Of a stretch of 64,000 nt of DNA, positions 26,545 through 34,983 are shown piece by piece; positions within the stretch are counted from its first letter, which is position 1, and the number at the start of each line of letters is the position of its first letter. The stretch covers positions 1 through 64,000 of the forward strand of contig JAFVSN010000038.1 of the NCBI GenBank assembly GCA_017503735.1, written 5' to 3'. The translations under genes were made by a program, and so were the position numbers. The notes beneath the pieces were generated by a model. The model did not search any database. It saw only the letters and a list, made by a program, of their open reading frames with translations, and was not told where the DNA came from. This DNA comes from Lachnospiraceae bacterium. Lineage in GTDB: Bacteria; Bacillota; Clostridia; Lachnospirales; Lachnospiraceae.

Positions 26545-28275
26545 CTACTCTTCCTCTGCATCCTTTTCCGTCAAAGCATCATACTCCCCTGCGAAAAAGA
26601 ATCCCTTAAAATCATATTTCAACACTCTTGCCAAATACTCTGTCCCCGCAGCGGTATACTTCCGAATCAAATTCCGTTCTCCGTCAAACTCGCTGTAAGC
26701 AAAGCGTCCTGCCGTATCCGTAATCAAATGCCCCTCCGGTGTCAACTGCGCACTTCCCTTGTAACCGGAATAATCAAGCGGAACCGACTCCGTTAATTCC
26801 CATGTTCTTGCCGTTTCGTTCACCAGATAACGACAAAAATAAGATGTCTCACCCTTCTTTAACGAGCTTCCCAAATCGGAAGCCATCTCATTATAATCAA
26901 ACTCCGGACGGCTTTCGCTTCCTCCGATATGATTATCATATAAGTAAAGAATGTACATGCCCGAGGACATCAGTTCTTCTCTCATGCACGTAAAGGTATT
27001 GGCTCCCACAAAGGCTTCAAAATCATCTTCCTTCGTCAAAAGATATTCTTCATATCCCGTGTTTTCAAACATCTCTTCCTCACCGATGATGTAATCCAAC
27101 ATCGGAATTCCGTAAATATCCTTTATCTTGAATGCGGCAGACGGCTCCCTTGCTCCCAAAAGCACACCGCTGTCGTTCCACATCTGCACGGAATTTAATC
27201 CCAGCCAGTCCAAAACGCCCTCTTGGTTTTTCTTGCAAATCTCTTTGTATTCCTTTAAGAGCACGCCCATATCCAGCAATTCTTTCACTTCACCGGAAAG
27301 CAAATCCACACAAAGCAACCGGTCGTTTATGCTTGCAACCTTTTCCTTCCCCGGATTTTTACTTGCCGTTACCAAAAGTTTCAATCCGGTTTCATCCGCA
27401 CAATAATCCTCCCCGATGGTATATCCGTCAATGGAATAGACCTGCTCTGCCCTGCCGAACGGATTCATTGCCACAATCTGCGTATCGGAAATGTTGAAGT
27501 ACACTTTATTATTTAAAAACACAAAACGTTTGGCACTTCCGGATAAAAGAGGAAACTCGCTTCGTAAAATACCGTCATTATCATAAAGGGACACCGTCTC
27601 CTTTTCCCCCGATATATTTCCGAAATGGGCAAATAATCCATCGGAAAGCCCTTCCGTGCTGACTCCCTTTCCTACATCCAGTTTCTTTTTTCCGGTACCG
27701 AATTGGCTGCCGGCTGTCACATAGAAAGTCCGGACGTTGGAATTCCCTTCCTCATCCTCCATCACAAGAGAAACACGATTGCTTTCCTCCGCCGTCAGAC
27801 CGATTAACAAATACTCATGTACCATGGTATAGAGTTGCCCATCGTTGCAGTTTGCGGTAAAGGTAGGAATTTCCTCTGCCTGCACACTGACACGATACGA
27901 AGTCTTTACCGGAACTTCCGTGGTAAAATACACATACACCGACAACGCATTCACACCGTACGGATTATAAATCACCAACGGGTTGTCCTTTGTATAGATA
28001 CCGTCACGTTTTAACGCTTCGATTCGCTCGTAAACTTCCGTATGCCTTGCCACGTCATACAAGCCATCCGTCGATTCCAATGCAGAAAAGTCCTCATATA
28101 TCATAGGGGCTATGGTTCTGGAATCCGTCTGTCGCTCCTCGTATTTTTCCTGAAACTCCTTTAATTTCGAAACCGTCTTCCCTTTTTCGTCTTTTAACAT
28201 AATTCCTAACAGCACGCATAATACTATGCCGCTGACAACCATCATTCCGAGTAAAACCTTCAATGCTTTATTCAT
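26545..28275 (-). CDS. Membrane-anchored extracytoplasmic protein, unknown
   Basis: 576 residues from the ATG at 28275, with AAAGGAGGGA about 11 bases upstream. One N-terminal hydrophobic anchor (VLLGMMVVSGIVLCVLLGIML) is followed by a basic/acidic helix and a large, mostly beta region. Repeating strand-turn patterns there (LYDNDGILRSEFPLLSG, VYFNISDTQIVAMNPFG, LLVTASKNPG) suggest a propeller-like surface domain. No family recognised. It ends 20 bases before topB on the same strand, so the two may be co-transcribed. Divergent from the LUD gene. Confidence 0.7.
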   Translation of the reverse strand: MNKALKVLLGMMVVSGIVLCVLLGIMLKDEKGKTVSKLKEFQEKYEERQTDSRTIAPMIYEDFSALESTDGLYDVARHTEVYERIEALKRDGIYTKDNPLVIYNPYGVNALSVYVYFTTEVPVKTSYRVSVQAEEIPTFTANCNDGQLYTMVHEYLLIGLTAEESNRVSLVMEDEEGNSNVRTFYVTAGSQFGTGKKKLDVGKGVSTEGLSDGLFAHFGNISGEKETVSLYDNDGILRSEFPLLSGSAKRFVFLNNKVYFNISDTQIVAMNPFGRAEQVYSIDGYTIGEDYCADETGLKLLVTASKNPGKEKVASINDRLLCVDLLSGEVKELLDMGVLLKEYKEICKKNQEGVLDWLGLNSVQMWNDSGVLLGAREPSAAFKIKDIYGIPMLDYIIGEEEMFENTGYEEYLLTKEDDFEAFVGANTFTCMREELMSSGMYILYLYDNHIGGSESRPEFDYNEMASDLGSSLKKGETSYFCRYLVNETARTWELTESVPLDYSGYKGSAQLTPEGHLITDTAGRFAYSEFDGERNLIRKYTAAGTEYLARVLKYDFKGFFFAGEYDALTEKDAEEE

Positions 28276-28446
28276 AAAGAGTATTCCCTCCTTTACAGAC
28301 ACCTTCTCATTCTTATTTTAACAATTTACGTCATACTTTGCAACCTTTGTTCAAAAATATCATTGCACTTCTTTTTATCTTAAGGTAAACTGGAATCAGA
28401 AGAAATCTTAACATCCATAACCTAGGAAGAAAGGGGTCCAACAACT

Positions 28447-29085
28447 ATGACCACACCGAAACAACAATACTATGAAAATCTCGCCGAAAGCCTGATTGAA
28501 GCTTTTAACCGTCGCGGTATCGAAGGCTATTATTGCGCGGATAAAGCAGACGCTCTGACTACCGCCCTTCGCTTTTTGACTCCGGGTTGCAGCATTTCCT
28601 GGGGTGGTTCCGTTTCCTGTACGGAAATCGGACTGTTCGAGGCATTAAAAAATTCAGACTTTGTTCTCCATGACCGGGCTGTCGCAAAAACGCCGGAAGA
28701 ACAACGGGAACTCTATGCAAAGGCTGTTATGTCGGACTATTACTTTATGAGCAGCAACGCTGTCACCTTAGACGGTGAGTTAGTCAACATTGACGGAAAC
28801 GGAAACCGGGTTGCCTGCCTCATTACCGGCCCGAAAAACGTCATTCTGATTGTAGGAATGAATAAAATCGTTCCGGATGTCAATTCCGCCTTTGATCGTA
28901 TCCGTAACATGGCAGCTCCGCCAAACGGAGTCCGTCTCGGTTTAAATACCCCATGTTCCAAATACGGCAAATGCCATGACTGCTATTCTCCGGATTGCAT
29001 GTGTTGTGAACTTGTTGTAACCCGCAAATCCCGAATTCCGGGACGCATCAAAGTAATTTTGGTAGGCGAAGAACTGGGTTACTAA
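28447..29085 (+). CDS. LUD-domain protein (LutB/LutC-related)
   Basis: 212 residues of LUD/DUF162 type: SISWGGSVSCTEIGLFEAL near 55 and ITGPKNVILIVGMNKIV near 120 are characteristic. In LutBC-type systems this domain takes part in lactate oxidation, but here it stands alone without LutA or LutB iron-sulfur partners. The C-terminus has a tight cysteine group (CSKYGKCHDC...CMCC near 172-188) that could bind metal. AAGAAAGGGG lies upstream of the ATG, and a strong terminator follows. Metabolic role not inferable. Confidence 0.85.
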   Translation: MTTPKQQYYENLAESLIEAFNRRGIEGYYCADKADALTTALRFLTPGCSISWGGSVSCTEIGLFEALKNSDFVLHDRAVAKTPEEQRELYAKAVMSDYYFMSSNAVTLDGELVNIDGNGNRVACLITGPKNVILIVGMNKIVPDVNSAFDRIRNMAAPPNGVRLGLNTPCSKYGKCHDCYSPDCMCCELVVTRKSRIPGRIKVILVGEELGY

Positions 29086-29096
29086 TCCGAAGCATA

Positions 29097-29148
29097 GAAA
29101 AGGGACGACGTCGTTTCAAACCAAAACGACATCGTCCCTTTCTTTTTC
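29097..29148 (+). terminator. Terminator after the LUD gene
   Basis: AAAGGGACGA and inner GTCGTTT pair with AAACGAC and TCGTCCCTTT (one mismatch), then CTTTTT. Confidence 0.85.
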
Positions 29149-29172
29149 CAAACGCAGTTCCGCTCCTTCTTC

Positions 29173-30183
29173 CTACGGAATATACTTCTTTGCATGTGCA
29201 GCTGTCATAATATATACGAAATCACTTCCGTTGATTCGTACAAAATAATTATCGCTTACCGTCTTATCTCCGATTTCCGCCACCATAGTCATCGGCTCTC
29301 TCGTAATCGCTCCGGCATCATCCATCACATACCCGAGATAATCCACCGTAACCGTTACATACGGGTCGTCCAGACCATACTGGGCGAAATCGGTACAATT
29401 GTACTCCTGAATCGTGGAAGCCACAAACCGTACACTGTCATAAAAAATCTGCGGATAGGTCATCGTACCGTCATCAGCCACCTCCGGCTTGTAGGAAATC
29501 GTCTCTCCGTCACGTACTTCGATTCGAATCTCCATCATGGATTCCGGTTCCGCACTCGGGAACGTTTCTCCCAGCACCAGCTTCAATTCCTTGGTAGAAA
29601 GTAATGTATATACATTCTTTCTGACAACAAATACGTCTCCGGTATTCTCATACAACATATAATAGCCTTCGGAATACGGTGCTTCATCCCCCAAAAGGAA
29701 CCGGTGCTCCGTACCGTCCGTCAAAGTAAGTCTTGCGGAGTATTTTGCATCCTCCAAACCGTAATCCGCAAGGACAACATCCTCTGCCGGAATCCGCATC
29801 GAACCGGTCATTTGGCAGAACTCGTCCCCGATGGTCTGTACTTTCTCATCGTTGGTCGGGAACACGTCTACGCCTTGTCTTACCCAACTTCCGTAGTTTC
29901 CGATTTCCGTCCAGACAAAATGATAGGTTGCCTCTTCATTGGTAAACTCGATTTCGGCTACATCCGTCAAAGAAAAACTTGTTATATCTACCGTCTGATT
30001 TGCGGCAAGTTCCTTTTCTGCTTTCTTTTTTGCCTCATCGGCTGCCTTCTTTTCGTTTTGCCGGTTCACCGCAAAATATGCTCCGCCGAGTCCCAAAATA
30101 ATCACGAAAAGAACCGCCATTGAAATCATTCTTTTTTGTTTCAGGCGTTTCAAACGCCGTAATCTTTCTTCTCTTTCTTCCAT
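29173..30183 (-). CDS. DUF4340-domain membrane protein
   Basis: 336 residues from the ATG at 30183 with GGAGG five bases upstream; the longer frame would need a TTG lying over that box. Very basic N-terminus (RRLKRLKQKR), one membrane helix (AVLFVIILGLGGAYFAV), a Lys/Ala/Glu coil, then a beta-rich DUF4340 domain (residues 65-300, with FTNEEATYHFVW, LTDGTEHRFLLGDEAP, GDVFVVRKNVYTLL). DUF4340 genes commonly follow Gld-type ABC exporter genes, as here, 13 bases after GldG. The domain is extracytoplasmic; function unknown. Confidence 0.85.
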   Translation of the reverse strand: MEEREERLRRLKRLKQKRMISMAVLFVIILGLGGAYFAVNRQNEKKAADEAKKKAEKELAANQTVDITSFSLTDVAEIEFTNEEATYHFVWTEIGNYGSWVRQGVDVFPTNDEKVQTIGDEFCQMTGSMRIPAEDVVLADYGLEDAKYSARLTLTDGTEHRFLLGDEAPYSEGYYMLYENTGDVFVVRKNVYTLLSTKELKLVLGETFPSAEPESMMEIRIEVRDGETISYKPEVADDGTMTYPQIFYDSVRFVASTIQEYNCTDFAQYGLDDPYVTVTVDYLGYVMDDAGAITREPMTMVAEIGDKTVSDNYFVRINGSDFVYIMTAAHAKKYIP

Positions 30184-30196
30184 GTAAGCCTCCAAA

Positions 30197-31678
30197 CTAA
30201 CGACTTCTTCTGCGAAGCATCACATAAATACCGGCAATTACCAAAAGTACCGGAATCGAAATCACGAGAACCACGGCCACCAAATTTGCCTGTGCGGCAT
30301 TGATGGTCAGCATTTCTTCGGAATCAAAATCAACCGTACGAATGGCTTCGGCAATCTCAGCCTTCGCCATATAATTAATACTGCTGGTAAAGAATCCCGC
30401 ATTCGCATAATTGGCAATCTGCAAATACTGGTCATAAATTGCATACGGGCTGGCCAATACAATTGCCTCGGAACCGGTTTCCTTGTTATTTACATACACA
30501 CCGACATGGAACGGTCCTTCCGTATCCCCTTCTGCCTTTGTCAGAACAACCTTACCGTTATTGACATCCTTCAGATATGCATCTTCGGAAGTCGTCAATA
30601 ATCCGGTTACAATAATGTCTCTTGTCTCTCCCTTTATTCTGGACAAAGAATAGGAAGTACGCATCGGGAAATAGTAACCGCTGCTCAGCCGTTCCGTAAC
30701 CGGATGGCTCTTATTTAAGGCCGGATAAAGTTCCAGGGAAGACGACGGATTATGATACTTGGAATCTCCTTCAACAATCACACCGTGGCCGATTTCAAAA
30801 CCGCAATGTGTCAGGAACTTATCAAAATTCGTCAGACCCTCCTGTTCCATCACTAACAGGAAGAAATCTCCGCCCTTATCCGCATAAGCCTTTAACATCT
30901 CCACTTCCGTCTCCGTGTAATCCTTGGCCGGCACACCGATAAACAAGACATCACAATCTTCCGGAATAGAGTCAATCGTCATGGTTTCTAATTTACTGTA
31001 GTTTATATTTGCTTTCCGGAGTATGTTTTCTCCCTCCGAACCCGGCAACAATTCACCGTGTCCCGTTACGGCATACAGATTAATCTGCTGACCGCTTGTG
31101 ACATAACGGATTGCCGCATTTACCTGTCCTTCGATATCAACACCGGACAATCGGGACTCATACTGAAATGTCTGGGTATTCAAAGCGGTTTCCGTCAACA
31201 CCATGTCCTGACTGGAAATGTACTTACTCAGCTTCGTCCGCTCATTTACCACAATCATACTATACTGAATGACTGCCTGGTCCGTGTAGGCTTCCGCAAA
31301 CTTCGGATTCAACAACAAATCTACCGTTTCAAACTTAATCTTGTCACTTTCCTTCTGATACAATTCGATGAATTTATCAAAGGAAGAATCCAACAAGTCT
31401 AACATCTGACCTTCCTTGGTTAAATAATAAAAGGTCAAATCATCTTCCAAACCGCTTAATAATTCCTTCGTTTCCTTCGTAAGAGAATTCTTACTGCCGG
31501 AGGTCAAATCCTTTTCGATTTTTGTTGCGGATGCCACAAGATTCAAAATAATGACCGCAACAATTACCAGCGCACCGGTTACCGTTGTATATACACCGGC
31601 ACGAAAACTCTTCCGCTGAAAGGTTGCTTTTATTTTCCCAAACAAAGTGTTTGTTTCTTTTTTATTTTGCTTTTCCAT
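30197..31678 (-). CDS. GldG-family ABC transporter auxiliary protein
   Basis: 493 residues: N-terminal membrane helix (about 33-52), a large extracytoplasmic region with the ABC_transp_aux features (LTSGSKNSLTKETKELL, VNLYAVTGHGELLPGSEG-like segment, DCDVLFIGVPAKDYTE), and a C-terminal helix followed by RRRSR. In Bacteroidetes GldG joins GldA and GldF in an exporter needed for gliding; in Firmicutes homologues exist without gliding and the substrate is unknown. AAGGAGGAG precedes the ATG. Lies 13 bases after the permease gene. Confidence 0.85.
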   Translation of the reverse strand: MEKQNKKETNTLFGKIKATFQRKSFRAGVYTTVTGALVIVAVIILNLVASATKIEKDLTSGSKNSLTKETKELLSGLEDDLTFYYLTKEGQMLDLLDSSFDKFIELYQKESDKIKFETVDLLLNPKFAEAYTDQAVIQYSMIVVNERTKLSKYISSQDMVLTETALNTQTFQYESRLSGVDIEGQVNAAIRYVTSGQQINLYAVTGHGELLPGSEGENILRKANINYSKLETMTIDSIPEDCDVLFIGVPAKDYTETEVEMLKAYADKGGDFFLLVMEQEGLTNFDKFLTHCGFEIGHGVIVEGDSKYHNPSSSLELYPALNKSHPVTERLSSGYYFPMRTSYSLSRIKGETRDIIVTGLLTTSEDAYLKDVNNGKVVLTKAEGDTEGPFHVGVYVNNKETGSEAIVLASPYAIYDQYLQIANYANAGFFTSSINYMAKAEIAEAIRTVDFDSEEMLTINAAQANLVAVVLVISIPVLLVIAGIYVMLRRRSR

Positions 31679-31691
31679 CTTTTTCTCCTCC

Positions 31692-32555
31692 TTAACTGTA
31701 TCGTCTCTTTCGTATATTCTGATACGTCAGGAAACAAAAAACGAATGCAATACTCAAATAATACACCGGCATCCTAAGCTGTAAAACACCGGACACCGTG
31801 GCATCATATACCGTTAATACAGAAAGGCAACCCAGTACCTTCTCCACGGTTCCTTCCAATACAACGCCCTTTAATAAATACACCAAAGACAATGCCAGTT
31901 CCCCGATGGCAAATACAACCAAAGCCACCGTGGCGTTCTTCATGGCACGCCACATCCACACAGCTGCCAGCGCCCAAATCACGGAATACGTAATCCACGC
32001 TGCCTTTGCTGTCGGAGGAATCATATTTGCGATACCGTCCGCAAGACAGGTAATCAATACCACAATAAAAGTCATAACCGCCGCAAAGGCCTGGGATTCG
32101 GTCAGACTGGAAATAAACAGACCGATGGCAAGATACGCACAACCTACCAGGAAGAATCCTAAAATTGCGGTATACGACATTGCAAAATTCACTACACCGA
32201 ACCGGGTAAATAAAATCGGATACACACTTACCAACAACATCGCCATTCCGATTAAGGTCACTAAGGAAAGATACTTTCCGCATACAATCTTCCAAATCGG
32301 AACCGGAGAAGTCAATAACAGTTGGTCCGTCTTCTGGCGTTTTTCTTCCGCCATGATTCGCATGGTTACCATCGGTACCAAAAGGGCAAAGATCAAAGAA
32401 ACGCTGCTTAAGGCATAACCGATATACGCATAACCGCTTACAAAATTATACAAATACACATAGATTCCCACAAACGCCAGGAAAAAGGCAAGGAATAACC
32501 ATCCGATAATGGAATTGAAATAAGCTCGTAATTCTTTTTTATAAATCGCTAACAT
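31692..32555 (-). CDS. ABC-2 type permease (GldF/NosY-like)
   Basis: 287 residues with six hydrophobic helices. It starts MLAIYKKELRAYFNSIIGW, a typical ABC-2 permease opening (cytoplasmic amphipathic helix), and has RIMAEEKRQKTDQLLLTSP near 70, the conserved loop contacting the ATPase. Two bases separate it from the ATPase gene, whose acidic 3' end contains this gene's GGAGGAG box. Membrane partner of the ATPase at 32558. Confidence 0.9.
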   Translation of the reverse strand: MLAIYKKELRAYFNSIIGWLFLAFFLAFVGIYVYLYNFVSGYAYIGYALSSVSLIFALLVPMVTMRIMAEEKRQKTDQLLLTSPVPIWKIVCGKYLSLVTLIGMAMLLVSVYPILFTRFGVVNFAMSYTAILGFFLVGCAYLAIGLFISSLTESQAFAAVMTFIVVLITCLADGIANMIPPTAKAAWITYSVIWALAAVWMWRAMKNATVALVVFAIGELALSLVYLLKGVVLEGTVEKVLGCLSVLTVYDATVSGVLQLRMPVYYLSIAFVFCFLTYQNIRKRRYS

Positions 32556-32557
32556 AC

Positions 32558-33592
32558 TTACTCTTTCTCCTCCTCTGCTTCTTCTGTTGCCGGAGTCGTT
32601 TCTTCATCCGCTTCTTCCTGTTGCTCCGGTTCATTCCCGTCCGCAAACATCTCGTCTGTCTCCGGCTTTTCGGCGGTTGCCTCTAAGAAAATGTCTTCCA
32701 ATGTCTTTGTATTTCGTACAAACTTAATGACCGGAAGACCGGCCTTTGCAAAAGCAAAGAACAACGCTTCACGAATATCCTCTGCACTCTTTATGCACAC
32801 AGCATACCCGTTCTCCTTTTCCGCTGCAATCTCCGTCACGTCGGAAATCGCGGAAAATCCGTTTAAGATATCCGTTACCTGTTCCTTTAAAGCACATACT
32901 TCCAATTCCAAATTTTCGCCCTGATTTGCCTGTGCCTGTAACTCTTCCGGAGTTCCAGAAAGTACAAGCTTTCCGTGACTGATAATCATAATGTGGTCAC
33001 AGACCGCACTGATTTCCTGCATAATATGCGAACTTAAAAGCACAGTGTGTTCCTTTGCCAGTGCCTTCATCAAATCACGAATCTCTATAATCTGCTTCGG
33101 GTCAAGTCCTACCGTCGGCTCATCCAGAATAATTACTTCCGGATTCCCCACTAATGCCTGGGCAATCCCCACACGCTGACGATACCCCTTGGAAAGATGC
33201 TGAATCAGACGATTTCTCATTTCATTCAGCTGCGTCACTTCAATGACACGCTCTACTTCATTTTCTCTATTCTTCCGCGGAACACCTTTTAACTCCGTTA
33301 CAAACTTTAAGTATTCCGTCACTGTCATATCCGGATATACCGGAGGCTGCTCCGGAAGATAGCCGATACTCTTTTTCGCCAGCTCCGGCTCTTCCAACAT
33401 ATCATATCCGTTTACTAAAACAGTTCCTTCCGTTGCCGATATGTAGCCGGTCAACATATTCATGGTTGTAGACTTTCCTGCACCGTTCGGTCCCAAAAAG
33501 CCGAGAATTTGTCCCTTTTCTACTGTAAAATTCAAGTGATCCACAGCAACATGGTCGCCGTACTCCTTCACCAATCCAATGGCTTCAATCAC
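32558..33592 (-). CDS. ABC transporter ATP-binding protein (GldA-like)
   Basis: 344 residues. Walker A GPNGAGKST near 36, Q-loop EQPPVYPDMTV, signature LSKGYRQRVGIAQ near 134, Walker B VIILDEPTVGLD near 156, and the switch His in LSSHIMQEI. An added C-terminal tail of about 45 residues is almost all Glu/Thr/Ala (EEADEETTPATEEAEEEKE), which is unusual for this family and predicted to be disordered. First gene of the GldA-F-G-DUF4340 operon. Confidence 0.92.
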   Translation of the reverse strand: MIEAIGLVKEYGDHVAVDHLNFTVEKGQILGFLGPNGAGKSTTMNMLTGYISATEGTVLVNGYDMLEEPELAKKSIGYLPEQPPVYPDMTVTEYLKFVTELKGVPRKNRENEVERVIEVTQLNEMRNRLIQHLSKGYRQRVGIAQALVGNPEVIILDEPTVGLDPKQIIEIRDLMKALAKEHTVLLSSHIMQEISAVCDHIMIISHGKLVLSGTPEELQAQANQGENLELEVCALKEQVTDILNGFSAISDVTEIAAEKENGYAVCIKSAEDIREALFFAFAKAGLPVIKFVRNTKTLEDIFLEATAEKPETDEMFADGNEPEQQEEADEETTPATEEAEEEKE

Positions 33593-33700
33593 TTCTTTCT
33601 ACCTCCTTTATTTAGCTTCCCTCCTACCATACCACATCTCATTCTACTTTGCAACCATGAAGATAGTTTGTTAGAACTGTGAAAAAAGTGTGAAACCCGC

Positions 33701-34072
33701 TTATTTTAATCCCAATGCGGTTTCAATCTTTGCTACTAACTGTTCGGAATCCGCAGGTTTAACAATATATCCCGCCACACCGCTGGTAATTCCTTTTACC
33801 ACCTTTTCTTTGTGTCTGGTACCCGTCAGAATAATTATCGGCAAATCCCGCAGATTCTCTCTCTGTCGGATAGAAGTCAATGTTGCAAATCCGTCCATGA
33901 CCGGCATCTCGATATCCAGTAACACCAAATCAAACACTTCATTATCCAATCGCTTTAATCCTGCCAATCCGCTTGTAACCCCTACAAACTCAAACTCTTT
34001 GTCCAAAATATTTTGTAACTGCTTCAGTGCAATCGCGCTGTCATCAATTGCCAAAATCCTTTTCTTTATCAT
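33701..34072 (-). CDS. Stand-alone receiver (CheY-like) protein
   Basis: 123 residues, receiver domain only: acidic pair DD near 10, phospho-acceptor Asp in LVLLDIEMPVMDG near 53, Thr in ILTGTR near 82 and Lys in VKPADSE near 104. No output domain. It follows two phosphotransfer proteins on the same strand (19 bases from the previous stop), so it probably receives phosphate from their Hpt domains. Confidence 0.9.
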   Translation of the reverse strand: MIKKRILAIDDSAIALKQLQNILDKEFEFVGVTSGLAGLKRLDNEVFDLVLLDIEMPVMDGFATLTSIRQRENLRDLPIIILTGTRHKEKVVKGITSGVAGYIVKPADSEQLVAKIETALGLK

Positions 34073-34091
34073 CCTTTTATCCTCCTGTCAT

Positions 34092-34982
34092 TCACTCAGC
34101 ATATAACTTTGTAAAATATTCTGCCGTTCTGTCCCCGGTTTGAATTACTTTATCAAATCCATCCCGGATACCCTTCACATCTCCTGCTTTTGCTTTCAGT
34201 TCCTGTTCATAGGCCAGTTTAGCAAAAATATCCGCTCCTAATGTTCTTGCATCCCCCTTAATTGCATGAATGAGGATTGCGTACTCTGTCATATTCTCTT
34301 CGTTTAAGAACTGCCGAAGCTGTTCCTTCCGTTCTTCCCACAACGTTGCGAACAGCACTAATGTTTCCCGATACACCTCATCCTTTCCGTCAAAATTTTT
34401 TAACCCGTTCTGATAAGAGAAGCCCTCCGGGCGTTGCAACACCTTTTCCTGCGGCAACAACCGGAGTAACAGTTCTTCTAACCGGTTCCCCTGAATCGGT
34501 TTTGCAACACAGCCTGCAAATCCGGCCTCTAAATACTCTGTTTCGTTTTCTTTCCGTATTCCGGAGCTGACCGCCACGACCGGCACCTCTCTGTTTTTCT
34601 CAGCTCCTTCTTTTAACAGCCGCATTGTTTCCTTCCCGTCGATTCCCGGCATCATCTGATCCAAAAAGATCAAATCGAATTTGCTTTTCTTTGCCAACGC
34701 CACTGCCTCGGTACCACTTCCCGCTTCCGTGAACACAATTCCGGTTTGCTCCAAAAACTCCTTGATTACCTTCCTACTCAGTTTACTGTCATCCACCAGA
34801 AGAACCCGTATCCCCGGGGCCACAAAAGCAACGTTTTCCGCAAGCTTTCCCCGTTTTATTTTCTCCTCACATTCTTCGGAATTTCTGTTCGTCTGCCTGC
34901 TTTTCTTATAAAAATACAGAACCAGCGCAAGCAACACCGCAAACAAACAACCACACCAAAAGCCCATTATAAACTGGGGCAT
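34092..34982 (-). CDS. Membrane-tethered receiver-Hpt protein
   Basis: 296 residues from the ATG at 34982 (AAGGAGGCG upstream; the earlier ATG overlaps the kinase gene). One N-terminal helix (FIMGFWCGCLFAVLLALVLYF), then a receiver domain (LLVDDSK near 57, Asp in LIFLDQMMPGIDG near 100, KPI near 152). The C-terminal Hpt domain has the phosphorylatable His in AILIHAIKGDARTLGA near 236. There is no kinase domain, so it can only relay. Its start codon lies one base after the stop of the hybrid kinase. Confidence 0.88.
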   Translation of the reverse strand: MPQFIMGFWCGCLFAVLLALVLYFYKKSRQTNRNSEECEEKIKRGKLAENVAFVAPGIRVLLVDDSKLSRKVIKEFLEQTGIVFTEAGSGTEAVALAKKSKFDLIFLDQMMPGIDGKETMRLLKEGAEKNREVPVVAVSSGIRKENETEYLEAGFAGCVAKPIQGNRLEELLLRLLPQEKVLQRPEGFSYQNGLKNFDGKDEVYRETLVLFATLWEERKEQLRQFLNEENMTEYAILIHAIKGDARTLGADIFAKLAYEQELKAKAGDVKGIRDGFDKVIQTGDRTAEYFTKLYAE

Positions 34983-34983
34983 T

